Assembly: GCA_030681645.1 (NCBI GenBank)
Contig: JAUXRX010000059.1
Coordinates: 1-64,000 of the forward strand
Reading direction: 5' to 3'
DNA from: Archangium sp.
GTDB taxonomy: Bacteria; Myxococcota; Myxococcia; Myxococcales; Myxococcaceae
Length of the DNA stretch: 64,000 bases
The notes under the pieces are model-generated. The model had not been told where the DNA came from, did not search any database, and was given only the letters and a program-made list of their open reading frames with translations. A program made the translations under genes and the position numbers. Positions 55,201-62,963 of this stretch are shown here, piece by piece. Numbering within the stretch: position 1 is the stretch's first letter; each line of letters begins with the position of its first letter.

Positions 55201-55376
55201 AGCGCGGGCGCCGCGGTGATGATCTGCACCTGCACGTTGGTCACGTCGGGCACCGCGTCGATGGGCAGCAGCACCGCCGAGCGCAAGCCCACCGCCACGA
55301 ACAGCAGCGTCGCCACCAGCACGATCACCCGGTTCGCCAGCGACCACCTGACGATGGCGGAGAGCAAGGCGAGCAT
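52236..55376 (-). CDS. czcA: Heavy-metal RND efflux pump, inner membrane subunit (CzcA/CusA)
   Basis: A 1046-aa HME-RND transporter of normal length. Twelve membrane helices with two large periplasmic loops. The helix-4 signature DFGLLVDGAVIIVENTVRRL is of the CzcA class (divalent cations). N-terminal segments VPDVTNVQVQIIT and SVVTVAFEDGTDIYWARQL are characteristic. It pumps metal ions using the proton gradient, in complex with the following two products. It starts at 55376, directly adjacent to the adaptor gene stop. Confidence 0.93.
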   Translation of the reverse strand: MLALLSAIVRWSLANRVIVLVATLLFVAVGLRSAVLLPIDAVPDVTNVQVQIITAAPALSPVEVEQYVTVPVERSMAGLPKSTEVRSISKYGVSVVTVAFEDGTDIYWARQLVNERMREAEGAVPAQYGKPEMGPISSGLGEVYQFVVRNERLTLMELEEQLDWYIGPQLRMVPGIVEVNSFGGEDRQYQVVLEPGRLQAMGVSIAQVVAALEKSNANAGGGYIEHNREYFVIGTDGLVKSLDDLNRVVIGATPQGVPITIATVGEVRFGARLRRGAATKNGEGEVVVGVAMMLLGENSRTVTEAVKAKLKALEPTLPPGTRIEPFYDRSAMVDRTIATVGKNLLEGALLVMLVLFVLLGDLRAGLVVAITIPLSLLFAVTVMNALGLSGNLMSLGAIDFGLLVDGAVIIVENTVRRLSERQQASATVLTDAERVGVVERATLEVRAASVFGEAIIAIVYLPLLALIGTEGKLFRPMAITVLLALAGAFVLSLTLVPVLTSLWVKPAQEHRETWLLRQAHKLYRPLFAQAMQHRVATVGLGVLSLALAVGLFMRMGAEFIPQLDEGDLLIEARRLTGAALSESVRTDLNLQKELLTIPEVDQVVARTGSPEVATDPMSIEASDVYVELKPRETWRPGFTKASIAKEVAEVLERSPEVGGAISQPIEMRTNELMAGIRSDVGILLYGGDLEVLARLGEQVAAAVRKVPGAVDVRVEQMAGLKYLRVTPDRNRLARYGLTIEDVNQATETIAVGSPVGHVLEGERRFSIVVRTAHHFTGDLEPLRALPLRSVSGQVVPLGDVAELNFVTGPAQVSREAQSRRLAVEFNVRGRDLISVVQDAQRVTAPVKFPVGYRVEWGGQFKHYLEARARLAVVVPLALALILFLLWLSFGSMRVGLLIFLNVPFAIVGGVIALWLRDIPFSISAGVGFIALFGVAVLNGLVLVAFARDLEAAGLGHVEAISRAADARLRPVLMTALVASLGFLPMALSTEPGSEVQRPLATVVIGGLISATLLTLFVLPALYSWLGGHAKNRVAPGDPGGGANART

Positions 55377-56549
55377 CTACTCGTCCTCCGCGAGCGTCGA
55401 CTTGAGCAGCAGGCTCTTGAGGGTGAACACGCCGCTCACCACCACCTCTTCGCCCTCGCTGACCCCCGAGAGGATCTGCACGTCGTCCATCGCCGAGTCA
55501 CCCACGGTGACCTCGTGCATCACGAAGTCGCCGTCAGCCGCCTTGATGAAGACGACGGACTTCCCTCCGACGTCGACGATGGCGTCGCGAGGCACCACGA
55601 GCTGCGGCGTCACGGTGCTGGCGTCACCCTGCTCGACGTGGGCGCGGCCGAAGAGCCCGAGCCTGAGGCGGAGATCCGCGTTGCTCACGCGGATGCGCGC
55701 GGTGAGCGTGCGCGCCGCCGGGTCGATCTGCTGGCTGACGTAGTCGACCGCGCCGTGGAAGTGCTCTTTGGGGAAGGCGTTGAGCTCGATCTCGGCGTTC
55801 GCGCCGGCCTTCAAGCGGGTGAGGTCCTTCTCGAAGATGCGGCCGAGGAACCAGACCTCCGAGAGGTCCACCACCGTCGCGAGCACCGCCTCGGGGGTGA
55901 TGGGCTGGCCCACCACCGCGTCGCGGCTGACCACCACGCCCGAGAGAGGCGCCCGCAGCGCGACGATGAAGCCACCGCCGGAATCGGCGTTGACGCCGAT
56001 CGCCGAGAGCTGCTCGCCCAGCGCGTGCAGCTCGGCCTCCTGCGCCTTCGCGTCGGCCTCGGCGTCGACGAGCGCCTGCTCGGACCCCAGCCCGCTCGCC
56101 TTCAGCTCGGCCAGCCGCGCGGCGTTGGTGCGCGCCGCCCGAGCCCTCGAGCCCGCCGCGGCGTACGCCCCGCGCAGCCGGCCCACGTCGGGCACGCGCA
56201 CCGTCGCCATCACGTCGCCCCGCTTGACGGTGGAGCCCTCGTTGAAGAGCACCTGCTCGAGGCGCCCCGGGGTGGCGGACGAAAGCCGCGCCGTGCGGTC
56301 GGGTTCGGCGACGATCTCCCCCGTGAGCGAGAGCGTCGACGCGAGCGCCCCGCGCTTCACCGGGGCCGTCTTGATGCCCGCGCGCCGGGCCTCTGCGTCT
56401 GCCAGCTTGACCTGCCGGGGGAGCTCGTCGTGCCCCTCGGCGTCGTCGTGGTGCGCCTCTTCCTTCACGGCCTCGGCGTCCTTGCCGCTCTTGCAGCTGC
56501 ACGCGGCGAGGGTCGACAGCAGCACCGCGCTCAACAGGGCGTTCTTCAC
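55377..56549 (-). CDS. czcB: Heavy-metal RND periplasmic adaptor (CzcB/CusB)
   Basis: A 390-aa predicted lipoprotein from GTG 56549 (signal LLSAVLLSTLAACSC). A His/Asp-rich metal-binding stretch (EEAHHDDAEGHDEL, residues about 30-45) follows. The hairpin and lipoyl regions are seen as VLFNEGSTVKRGDVMATV and VALRAPLSGVVVSRDAVVGQ. The beta-barrel region has VWFLGRIFEKDLTRLKAG. The GTGA overlap with czcC shows translational coupling. Confidence 0.9.
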   Translation of the reverse strand: MKNALLSAVLLSTLAACSCKSGKDAEAVKEEAHHDDAEGHDELPRQVKLADAEARRAGIKTAPVKRGALASTLSLTGEIVAEPDRTARLSSATPGRLEQVLFNEGSTVKRGDVMATVRVPDVGRLRGAYAAAGSRARAARTNAARLAELKASGLGSEQALVDAEADAKAQEAELHALGEQLSAIGVNADSGGGFIVALRAPLSGVVVSRDAVVGQPITPEAVLATVVDLSEVWFLGRIFEKDLTRLKAGANAEIELNAFPKEHFHGAVDYVSQQIDPAARTLTARIRVSNADLRLRLGLFGRAHVEQGDASTVTPQLVVPRDAIVDVGGKSVVFIKAADGDFVMHEVTVGDSAMDDVQILSGVSEGEEVVVSGVFTLKSLLLKSTLAEDE

Positions 56550-57805
56550 AGGGCACCACCTTCGAGAGAGCCACCATGGGTTCGAATCAGCCGCACCGAC
56601 GCCGCGCAGAGCGCCTCGCGTGCGTTCACCTCGGCCTCGAGGAACCCGACCAGCGCCTGCTGCGAGACCAGCGCCTCGCGCACCGACAGCCGCCCCGCGC
56701 TCAGCTGCGTCGAGATGGCGGCGAGCGCGTGATTGGCGCGGGCGAGGCGCTCGGCCGAGTAGAGCGCCCGCGCCGCCAGGCGCTTGCCGTACTCGCTCGA
56801 GGCCAGCTCCCGTTCTCCGTTCAGCGTGCGCGTCAACCGGTCGAGCTCGGCCTCGAGCCGATGCCCTGCCCCCACGGCCTCGGCGATCTCCCCGGAGTAG
56901 GTGCGCCCCAGCGGCTGCGGCAGGGGAATGGGGATGCCCAGGCCGACGCCGAACACCTTCTCGTCGAAGCCGTCGTTCTGCGCGAAGAACGAGAGGGTGG
57001 GGTTGGGCGCGCGGCTGCGCCGCAGCAGCTCGACCCGGTGGGCCGCGGCCCGGGACAGCGCGGTGAGCGAGGCCACCTCGGGCCGCTCGAGCGAGGCCTC
57101 GTCCCAGCGCAGCGGCTCGAGCGCGCCCGTGACCCGCGGCGTCGCGCTCGCGCCCACCAGCAGCCTCAAGCGGATCTCCGCGGCCCGCACCGCGCTCTCG
57201 GCTTCGAGGCGCTGCTGGCTCGCCGACACCGCGGCCGCGTCGGCCACGGCGGCGTCCACCGGTGACGACAGCCCCTGCGTCGACATGCCCTGCGCCGTCC
57301 TCGCCACCTCGAGGCTGGCCTGCTCGATGCGCAGCGCCAGCGCCACCCGTTCCTTCGAGGCGAGCGCCTGGAACCAGGCGAGCCACGCCTGCTCGGCCAG
57401 CTCGGCGCGCACCACCGTCAGCTGCTGACCCTGCGCGACCAGGTCGCCCCGGGCGACGTCGACCCGCAGGCCGCTCTGGCCGGCCACCTCGAGCTCCTGG
57501 GCCAGCGTCACCGACCAGTTGGTCGCGCTCATGCCACCGCCCGTGCGCGACCCGAGCGAACCCGTCAGCAGCGGGTTCGACGGGAGGAAGGGGCGGGCCG
57601 CTTCCACCTTTCCTTTCGCGCCCTGGAGTGAGGCGAGCTCCGCGGCGATCAGCGGGCTGCGCGCCTGGGCGCAGGCGACGAGGGTTCCGCGGGAGAGCTC
57701 CTCGTCACAGCCGCGCGGCTCCGCGGCCGGAGACACGGCGGGACAAAGAGCGATGAGGACACACAACGCGCGAGAGCGAAGCCCTCGCAGGGCACAAGCA
57801 GGCAT
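56546..57805 (-). CDS. czcC: Outer membrane efflux protein (CzcC, TolC family)
   Basis: A 419-aa protein from ATG 57805 with a signal peptide (ALCVLIALCPAVSPA). TolC-like long helices occur in two repeats: AELASLQGAKGKVEAARPFLPSNPLL and RAAAHRVELLRRSRAPNPTLSFFAQND; the latter with VGLGIPIPLP is a CzcC hallmark. It is upstream of czcB and czcA and completes a tripartite pump. Confidence 0.9.
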   Translation of the reverse strand: MPACALRGLRSRALCVLIALCPAVSPAAEPRGCDEELSRGTLVACAQARSPLIAAELASLQGAKGKVEAARPFLPSNPLLTGSLGSRTGGGMSATNWSVTLAQELEVAGQSGLRVDVARGDLVAQGQQLTVVRAELAEQAWLAWFQALASKERVALALRIEQASLEVARTAQGMSTQGLSSPVDAAVADAAAVSASQQRLEAESAVRAAEIRLRLLVGASATPRVTGALEPLRWDEASLERPEVASLTALSRAAAHRVELLRRSRAPNPTLSFFAQNDGFDEKVFGVGLGIPIPLPQPLGRTYSGEIAEAVGAGHRLEAELDRLTRTLNGERELASSEYGKRLAARALYSAERLARANHALAAISTQLSAGRLSVREALVSQQALVGFLEAEVNAREALCAASVRLIRTHGGSLEGGAL

Positions 57806-57870
57806 GTTCGGACTCCGGGAATTGAACGAGCGCGTGGGCTCGCGAAGGCGAACCCGAGGGGGCTTCTCGT

Positions 57871-58206
57871 TCAGCTCACCGGAGGTCGAAACGGAGGCTC
57901 GAGGTGGCCTCCCAACTGGACCTCGATGGACTGTTCGGTGCGCGCCATCGAACTCCACGTGCCCGCGAGCGGCGCGGTGAGCTCGTGCGGCGCCGCGACC
58001 AGGCGCGTCCCGCAGACGCAGTGCACGCACTGCTGGGTGCACGGCGTGCCTTCGTCACAGTCGTCGGCGCAGCACTCGGCCTCGCCCAGCACCCAGCCGG
58101 TGACGTCGACGATGATGTCCTGCACCGCGGGGCTCACCAGGCACAACATCACCACGGCGAGCCAGCGCAGGAAGGGCGTGCGAAGGGCTGTGGGAAGGCG
58201 AAGCAC
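57871..58206 (-). CDS. Small Cys-rich exported protein upstream of czcCBA
   Basis: A 111-aa protein from GTG 58206 (a TTG at 58239 is also open). A hydrophobic segment (FLRWLAVVMLCLVSPAV) is followed by a Cys cluster AECCADDCDEGTPC and QQCVHCVCGTR, nine Cys in about 30 residues, then a Pro-rich C-terminus. It lies 65 bases upstream of czcC on the same strand. A periplasmic metal chaperone or metal sensor for the pump is inferred. Confidence 0.65.
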   Translation of the reverse strand: MLRLPTALRTPFLRWLAVVMLCLVSPAVQDIIVDVTGWVLGEAECCADDCDEGTPCTQQCVHCVCGTRLVAAPHELTAPLAGTWSSMARTEQSIEVQLGGHLEPPFRPPVS

Positions 58207-58418
58207 TGACGACCAACCTAAGGGCGGTGCCCCCGGCAATCAAGCGGCTGGGCGTGGTGATGGCCGTGGCGCTCAGTGGCGTGGAGCACCACTCCGATGG
58301 CGAAGGCCCCGCTTCCTGCCCGTCGCCCGCAGCAGGGGACGGCTGGCGAGCGAGACCACCATCGCGCCTTGCGACCAGGGGAGTGGCCACGCCGCCACCG
58401 ATGCCCTTACTCACGAGC

Positions 58419-59576
58419 TCAGAGCTTGAACGAGAGCCACGACTTCTCGAAGAGGACTTTTCCCCAGTGATGCCATCGGCTGGGTGCGCGCACCGACACC
58501 ACCGGCTTCGGCTCTGCGTAGAAGTCGCCGCCGCCGAAGCCCGCCTTGCCGTCGCCGATCTCCACGAAGCACTCCCCCTGGCCGGTGAAGCGGGCGGTGC
58601 TCGCGGTGCCGAGAATCGAAGCGGCCACCCGCTGTGCCACCACCTCTGCCTGGCCGTGCGCGAACACGCCGGCCTTCGGGAGGGGCTTGCCCAGCGCGAG
58701 CGGAATCGTGACCACGTCCCCGAGCGCGAAGACCCCGGGGAAGCGGGTCTCGAGCGTGTTGCGATCGACGGGGATCCACCCCGTCTCACCCGCCAACGCG
58801 CTCTCTCGCACCACCTTGGGCGCGCGGTGTGGAGGCACGAAGGCCAACACGTCGAAGGTGACCTGCGCGCCGTTGGCGAACTCCAGGCGCTTCGCCGTCA
58901 CGTCGACGGACTTCACCTGGTGCTCCGGGTGATACGGAATGCCGCGCTCGGCGAGCAGCTGTTTCACCGCCCCCGACATCTCCGGGCCCGCCACGCCCAT
59001 CGGCATCGGCTCGGCGGCGTAGACCTCGATGGTGACCGCGTCGCGCAGGCCCTGCTTGCGGTACAGCGCGTCGATCAGCAGCGCCGCCTCGTACGGCGCC
59101 GCCGGACACTTGTAGGCGGGCGCCGCGGTCATCACCACCACGCGGCCCTTGCGGAGCGTGCCCAGCGCGGTGTGCAGGCTCTCTGCGCCGGCCAGCGTGT
59201 AAAAGTTGTGCCCCGCCTCGGCGAGCCCCGGCACGGTCTCCGGGGCCAGCTCTGCGCCGAGCGTGACGATGAGGTGATCGGCCGTGAGCACCTCTCCTTC
59301 GACCGTCACCTGGCGCGTGGCGGGGTCGAGGCGTTCGATCTCACCCAGGCGCACCTCGATGCCGTGACGCTCGAGCCCCTTGAGGGGCCGCTGAATCGCG
59401 CGCGCCTCGCGCTGGCCCACCATCAGCCAGAGCAGCGAAGGCGCGAAGAGGTGCTCGCGTTCCCTGTCGACGAGCACCACGCGGTGCGTGCGCGGCAACA
59501 CCTTGCGCAGAGAGCGCGCGGCCACCACGCCGCCGACCCCTCCACCCAGGATGACGACCGTGCGGGGCGCGCTCAT
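58419..59576 (-). CDS. FAD/NAD(P)-dependent oxidoreductase, sulfide:quinone reductase type
   Basis: A 385-aa flavoprotein from ATG 59576. FAD-binding VVILGGGVGGVVAARSLR, the family segment AYKCPAAPYEAALLID with its conserved redox Cys, and the FAD-ring motif FPGVFALGDVVTIPLALGKPLPKAG are present. A further Cys occurs in GECFVEIGDG. The SQR family oxidises sulfide to sulfane sulfur and reduces quinone; the operon context (rhodaneses, DsrE, OsmC) supports it. It is last in the operon, two bases after the DsrE-like gene. Confidence 0.82.
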   Translation of the reverse strand: MSAPRTVVILGGGVGGVVAARSLRKVLPRTHRVVLVDREREHLFAPSLLWLMVGQREARAIQRPLKGLERHGIEVRLGEIERLDPATRQVTVEGEVLTADHLIVTLGAELAPETVPGLAEAGHNFYTLAGAESLHTALGTLRKGRVVVMTAAPAYKCPAAPYEAALLIDALYRKQGLRDAVTIEVYAAEPMPMGVAGPEMSGAVKQLLAERGIPYHPEHQVKSVDVTAKRLEFANGAQVTFDVLAFVPPHRAPKVVRESALAGETGWIPVDRNTLETRFPGVFALGDVVTIPLALGKPLPKAGVFAHGQAEVVAQRVAASILGTASTARFTGQGECFVEIGDGKAGFGGGDFYAEPKPVVSVRAPSRWHHWGKVLFEKSWLSFKL

Positions 59577-59578
59577 CC

Positions 59579-59932
59579 TCAGAAGACCAGCACTTTGTCG
59601 GCCCACACCGTCCAGTCGGTGAGCTGCTCGAGGGTGCTGCGCTTCGCGCCCTCGGCCAGCTCGGTCTCGGCGATGCCCCGCGCGTCCATGCAGGTGCCGC
59701 AGACGCCCACCTCAGCCCCGTGACGGCCGGGCGCCTTGAGCATCAGCTCGAGGTTGTAGAAGCCGGCGGGGACCTTCTGGTTGGCCTTGGCGCAGCTCGC
59801 CGCGTCGCCCATCAGGAAGATCTTCAGCTCCTGCCCCTCGCGCCTCGAGAGCGCTCCCGCGAGCCGCAGCCCGTTGTAGCTGCGCTCGGTGCCGTACGGC
59901 GGGTCGTTCAGGATGAAAAGCGTCTTGGTCAT
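59579..59932 (-). CDS. DsrE-family protein
   Basis: A 117-aa protein from ATG 59932 with a clear RBS (AGGAGCAGGA). DsrE/DsrF fold features: TLFILNDPPYGTERSYNGLRLA, LKIFLMGDAASCAKANQ and the conserved Cys pair region VGVCGTCMDARG. DsrE proteins carry persulfide sulfur between partners. It sits between the OsmC gene and the SQR-like gene. Confidence 0.88.
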   Translation of the reverse strand: MTKTLFILNDPPYGTERSYNGLRLAGALSRREGQELKIFLMGDAASCAKANQKVPAGFYNLELMLKAPGRHGAEVGVCGTCMDARGIAETELAEGAKRSTLEQLTDWTVWADKVLVF

Positions 59933-60009
59933 GTCCTGCTCCTCTTCTTCTTCGCGGCGAGGGGTGTTGCCGGCCCCGCCCCGCCGCGGGGGGCGCGATC
60001 GGCGACGAC

Positions 60010-60534
60010 TCAGGCACGCTCGACGCGTGTCTCCAGGGGAACGGCGTTCGCGACGGTGAAGGCGAACGGGCACTTCTCACGCGCCGCCTGCGCCCAGCGG
60101 GCCAGGGTGGCGTCGTCGACGGCGGTGCTCACCGTCACGCGCACCGCGACGCGGCTCACCAGCGGCCGGTCGCCGAACCCGAACACGCGGCCGCTGTCGA
60201 CCGAGTTCTCCGCGGTGGCCTTCAGCCCTTCCAACGACACGCCCTCCATCGAGGCGAGCATGACGAGCGTCGCCGAGTAGCAGGCGGCGAGGCCGAAGAG
60301 CAGGTACTGCAGCGGGTCCGGCGCGAGGGCTCCGCCACCGAAGGGCAGGGCCATGTCGGCGCGGAGCACCGTCTGCGTGGAGCCGTGGGACACCGTGGCC
60401 GAGAACTGCGGCGTCCCGGTGCTGGAGCTCCAGGTGCCTTCCACCCGCTTCTCCATGCGCAGCACGGCCGGGTCTTGCTTCGCCCGTTCAGCCAAGGCCG
60501 CGACCGCGGCCATGTCGACGTTGTTCAGCTTCAT
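60010..60534 (-). CDS. OsmC-family protein
   Basis: A 174-aa protein of the OsmC/Ohr superfamily. The two active-site Cys are visible in FGLAACYSATLVMLAS and REKCPFAFTVANAVP. OsmC proteins reduce organic peroxides, and in sulfur operons they may act on persulfides; the latter is inference. ATG 60534 overlaps the MFS-rhodanese stop (ATGA). Confidence 0.88.
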   Translation of the reverse strand: MKLNNVDMAAVAALAERAKQDPAVLRMEKRVEGTWSSSTGTPQFSATVSHGSTQTVLRADMALPFGGGALAPDPLQYLLFGLAACYSATLVMLASMEGVSLEGLKATAENSVDSGRVFGFGDRPLVSRVAVRVTVSTAVDDATLARWAQAAREKCPFAFTVANAVPLETRVERA

Positions 60535-62072
60535 GAGGTCACCTGGTGGGGTGCGGCGCGTTGTTGCAGCCAGGCCTGGGTCCCGCCGCAGAGGGGACGT
60601 GCCCTTGAAAAGCCTTGCGCCCGGAGCAGCTCGGCCGCGCGATCAGACCGCCCGCCGCCCTTGCCGCAGACGGTGACGACGAGCTGCTGCTTCGGCAGCG
60701 TGGCCGCCCGCACCGGCAGCTCGTCGAGGGGAATGTTGATGGCGCCGTCGACGTGCCCGGCCGAGAACTCCTCGGGCGAGCGCACGTCGACGATGACCGC
60801 GCCAGCCGCGCTCAGCGCTGCGGGCTCGAGACAACCGGTCTCCGGCCGTTGCAGCGTCTCGCGCATGCGCACGGCGACGACCAGGCCCGACGCGAAGGTG
60901 AGCGCGGCCACCAGCCACATCGCCGCGGGCAGCCCGAGCGCGTCAGCCGTCACACCCGCCAGCAGCGCGCCGAGCGCGTAGCCGAGGTCGCGCCACAGTC
61001 GGTACACGCCCACCGACGACGCGCGCCACGAGGGGTGCGCGACGTCGCCGATGGCGGCCAGCAGCGTCGGGTACACCATCGCGGTGCCCACGCCGAGCAG
61101 CGCTGCGCCGCTGGCGAAGCCGAAGAAGCTGACCGACAGCACGATGACCGCGATGCCGACGGCCTGCACCCACATGCCCGAGGCGATGAGCCACTTGCGG
61201 CCGACGCGATCCGACCACGCGCCGGTGAAGAGCTGCGTGAGGCCCCAGGTGGCCGGGTAGATGGCCGCCAGCGTGCCGACCTGCGCGAGGTCCATCTGCG
61301 CGGCCGCGAAGAAGAGGGGGAAGAGGCCCCAGGCCATGCCGTCGTTGAGGTTGTTGACCAGGCCGGCCTGGCTGACGCTGGAGAGGTCAGGGTGGGTGAG
61401 GGTGGTGCGCCAGAAGATCTCCTTCTGCGAGGGCACGCCTCCCGGGGGAAGCGCGCCCGCGAGCTTCGATTCCGCCGCGACGTGGTGCTTCGTCTCGCGC
61501 ACCACGAAGGCCGAGAGCAGGAGGCCGAAGAGCACATACCCGACGCCGAGGTAGAACGGCTGAGGCCGCAGGCCGTAGTGGGCCGCGACGAGCCCGGTGG
61601 CGAGTGCGCTGGCCGCCACCGCGAAGTAGCCCGCGAACTCGTTGAGGCCCATCGCCAGGCCGCGGCGCTGCGGGCCCGCGAGGTCGATCTTCATGATGAC
61701 CGTGGTCGACCAGGTGAGCCCCTGGCTCACGCCGAGCAGCGCGTTGGCGAAGAGCACCCACGACCAGCTCGGCGCCCACATCAACAGGAACGGCACGGGC
61801 GTGGCGACCAGCCAGCCGGCGACCAGCACGTGCTTGCGGCCGAAACGATCCGACAGGCGCCCGGCGAGGTAGTTGGTGAACGCCTTCGTCACCCCGAAGA
61901 CGACGATGAACGAGAGGATGGCGCTCTTCGCCGCGAGGTGGAAGTCGTGCTCGGCGATGCCGGGGAGAATGCTGCGCTCCATGCCGACCATCGCCCCGAC
62001 GAAGGCGTTGACCACCACCAGCAGCGAGAACTGCGGGAGGTTTTCCCGGATGCCCAGGCGCGGCGTGCTCAT
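60531..62072 (-). CDS. MFS transporter fused to a rhodanese domain
   Basis: A 513-aa fusion. Residues 1-400 form an MFS transporter of about twelve helices with the loop motif GRLSDRFGRKHVLVAG between helices 2 and 3 and its partner WSDRVGRKWLIA. Residues about 415-505 form a rhodanese: VIVDVRSPEEFSAGHVDGAINIP and the active-site loop VVTVCGKGGGRSDRA with catalytic Cys. It may couple export or import of a sulfur compound to sulfur transfer. It overlaps neighbours by ATGA on both sides. Confidence 0.88.
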   Translation of the reverse strand: MSTPRLGIRENLPQFSLLVVVNAFVGAMVGMERSILPGIAEHDFHLAAKSAILSFIVVFGVTKAFTNYLAGRLSDRFGRKHVLVAGWLVATPVPFLLMWAPSWSWVLFANALLGVSQGLTWSTTVIMKIDLAGPQRRGLAMGLNEFAGYFAVAASALATGLVAAHYGLRPQPFYLGVGYVLFGLLLSAFVVRETKHHVAAESKLAGALPPGGVPSQKEIFWRTTLTHPDLSSVSQAGLVNNLNDGMAWGLFPLFFAAAQMDLAQVGTLAAIYPATWGLTQLFTGAWSDRVGRKWLIASGMWVQAVGIAVIVLSVSFFGFASGAALLGVGTAMVYPTLLAAIGDVAHPSWRASSVGVYRLWRDLGYALGALLAGVTADALGLPAAMWLVAALTFASGLVVAVRMRETLQRPETGCLEPAALSAAGAVIVDVRSPEEFSAGHVDGAINIPLDELPVRAATLPKQQLVVTVCGKGGGRSDRAAELLRAQGFSRARPLCGGTQAWLQQRAAPHQVTS

Positions 62073-62752
62073 GACTGCTCTCCCGCAGCCACCCGCCAGC
62101 CCCGGGCGCGCAGGTCAGCCACGCTCTTCTCCAGGCGGTGCGCGGTGAAGCCCTTCTTGCGAAGCAGCTCCACGGCCTCGATGGCCATCACGCAGTAGGG
62201 CCCGCGGCAGTAGGCGACCACCTCGCGGTTCTTCGGCAGCTCCTTGAGGCGGGCCTTGAGCTCGCCGATGGGCACCGACAACGCGCCGGGAATGTGGCCG
62301 GCCCGGTATTCTTCACCGGGCCGTACGTCGAGCACCGTCACTTCGCCCTTCTTCACCCGGCGCAGCAGCTCATCGCTGGCGACGGGCTCCATCGCCCCAC
62401 GCTCGGACAGGTAGGCGTTCGTGACCAGCTCGACCTCGGCCAGCCGCGACTCCGCCAGCCCCCGCAGCGAGAGATAGAAATCGCACACCTCTTCGTTGGC
62501 GAGGCGGTACTCGACGTAGAGCCCGCGCTTCTCGGCCTCGACCAGCCGGGCCGCGCGGAGCACCTGCAGGTGCTGAGACGCGTTGGCGATGGTCACCGCC
62601 GCTTCCCTCGCGAGCACCTCGACCGTGCGCGGCCCCTGGCAGAGCAGGTCGAGCAGCTCGAGGCGCTTGGGCGCCGAGGTGGCCTTCCCGATGCGAGCGA
62701 GCTGTTCGTAGACCGAGTCCTTGAAGCGGCGATGCACTGAGGCCATGCCCAT
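62069..62752 (-). CDS. ArsR-family regulator fused to a rhodanese domain
   Basis: A 227-aa protein from ATG 62752 (ATG 62746 also possible). The winged helix is seen as SAPKRLELLDLLCQGPRTVEVLA and TIANASQHLQVLRAARLV. Cys residues in LLCQGP and NEEVCDFY resemble the persulfide-sensing pair of SqrR/BigR-type regulators. The C-terminal rhodanese has VTVLDVRPGEEYRAGHIPGAL and active-site CRGPYC. As first gene of the sulfur operon it probably represses it. An inverted repeat directly upstream may be its operator. Confidence 0.9.
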   Translation of the reverse strand: MGMASVHRRFKDSVYEQLARIGKATSAPKRLELLDLLCQGPRTVEVLAREAAVTIANASQHLQVLRAARLVEAEKRGLYVEYRLANEEVCDFYLSLRGLAESRLAEVELVTNAYLSERGAMEPVASDELLRRVKKGEVTVLDVRPGEEYRAGHIPGALSVPIGELKARLKELPKNREVVAYCRGPYCVMAIEAVELLRKKGFTAHRLEKSVADLRARGWRVAAGEQS

Positions 62753-62753
62753 G

Positions 62754-62775
62754 TATTCAAGTGATCGCGCGAATA
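62754..62775. promoter_or_regulatory. Inverted repeat upstream of the arsR-rhodanese gene, candidate operator
   Basis: TATTC (62754-62758) and GAATA (62771-62775) are complementary with 12 bases between. It starts two bases before the regulator's ATG and is markedly more AT-rich than its surroundings. SqrR/BigR-type regulators bind ATTC...GAAT repeats, usually with a shorter spacer. The rest of 62776-62963 shows nothing clear. Confidence 0.45.
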
Positions 62776-62963
62776 CGCAAGCAAAAGCGTGCAGAAAGAG
62801 CGTGAGGCCCGCGACGCCCCTCGAGGGCTCACGAGGCGATGTCAATTTTCGTGCACAGCCACCCCGAGTGGGGCGTCTTCCTCCCGCGGCGCGAAAACGC
62901 TCAACCTCCGGGAGGGCCGTGCCTAGAGTCGCGCCTCCCGGAACACGCTTCCCGAGGTCCCCC

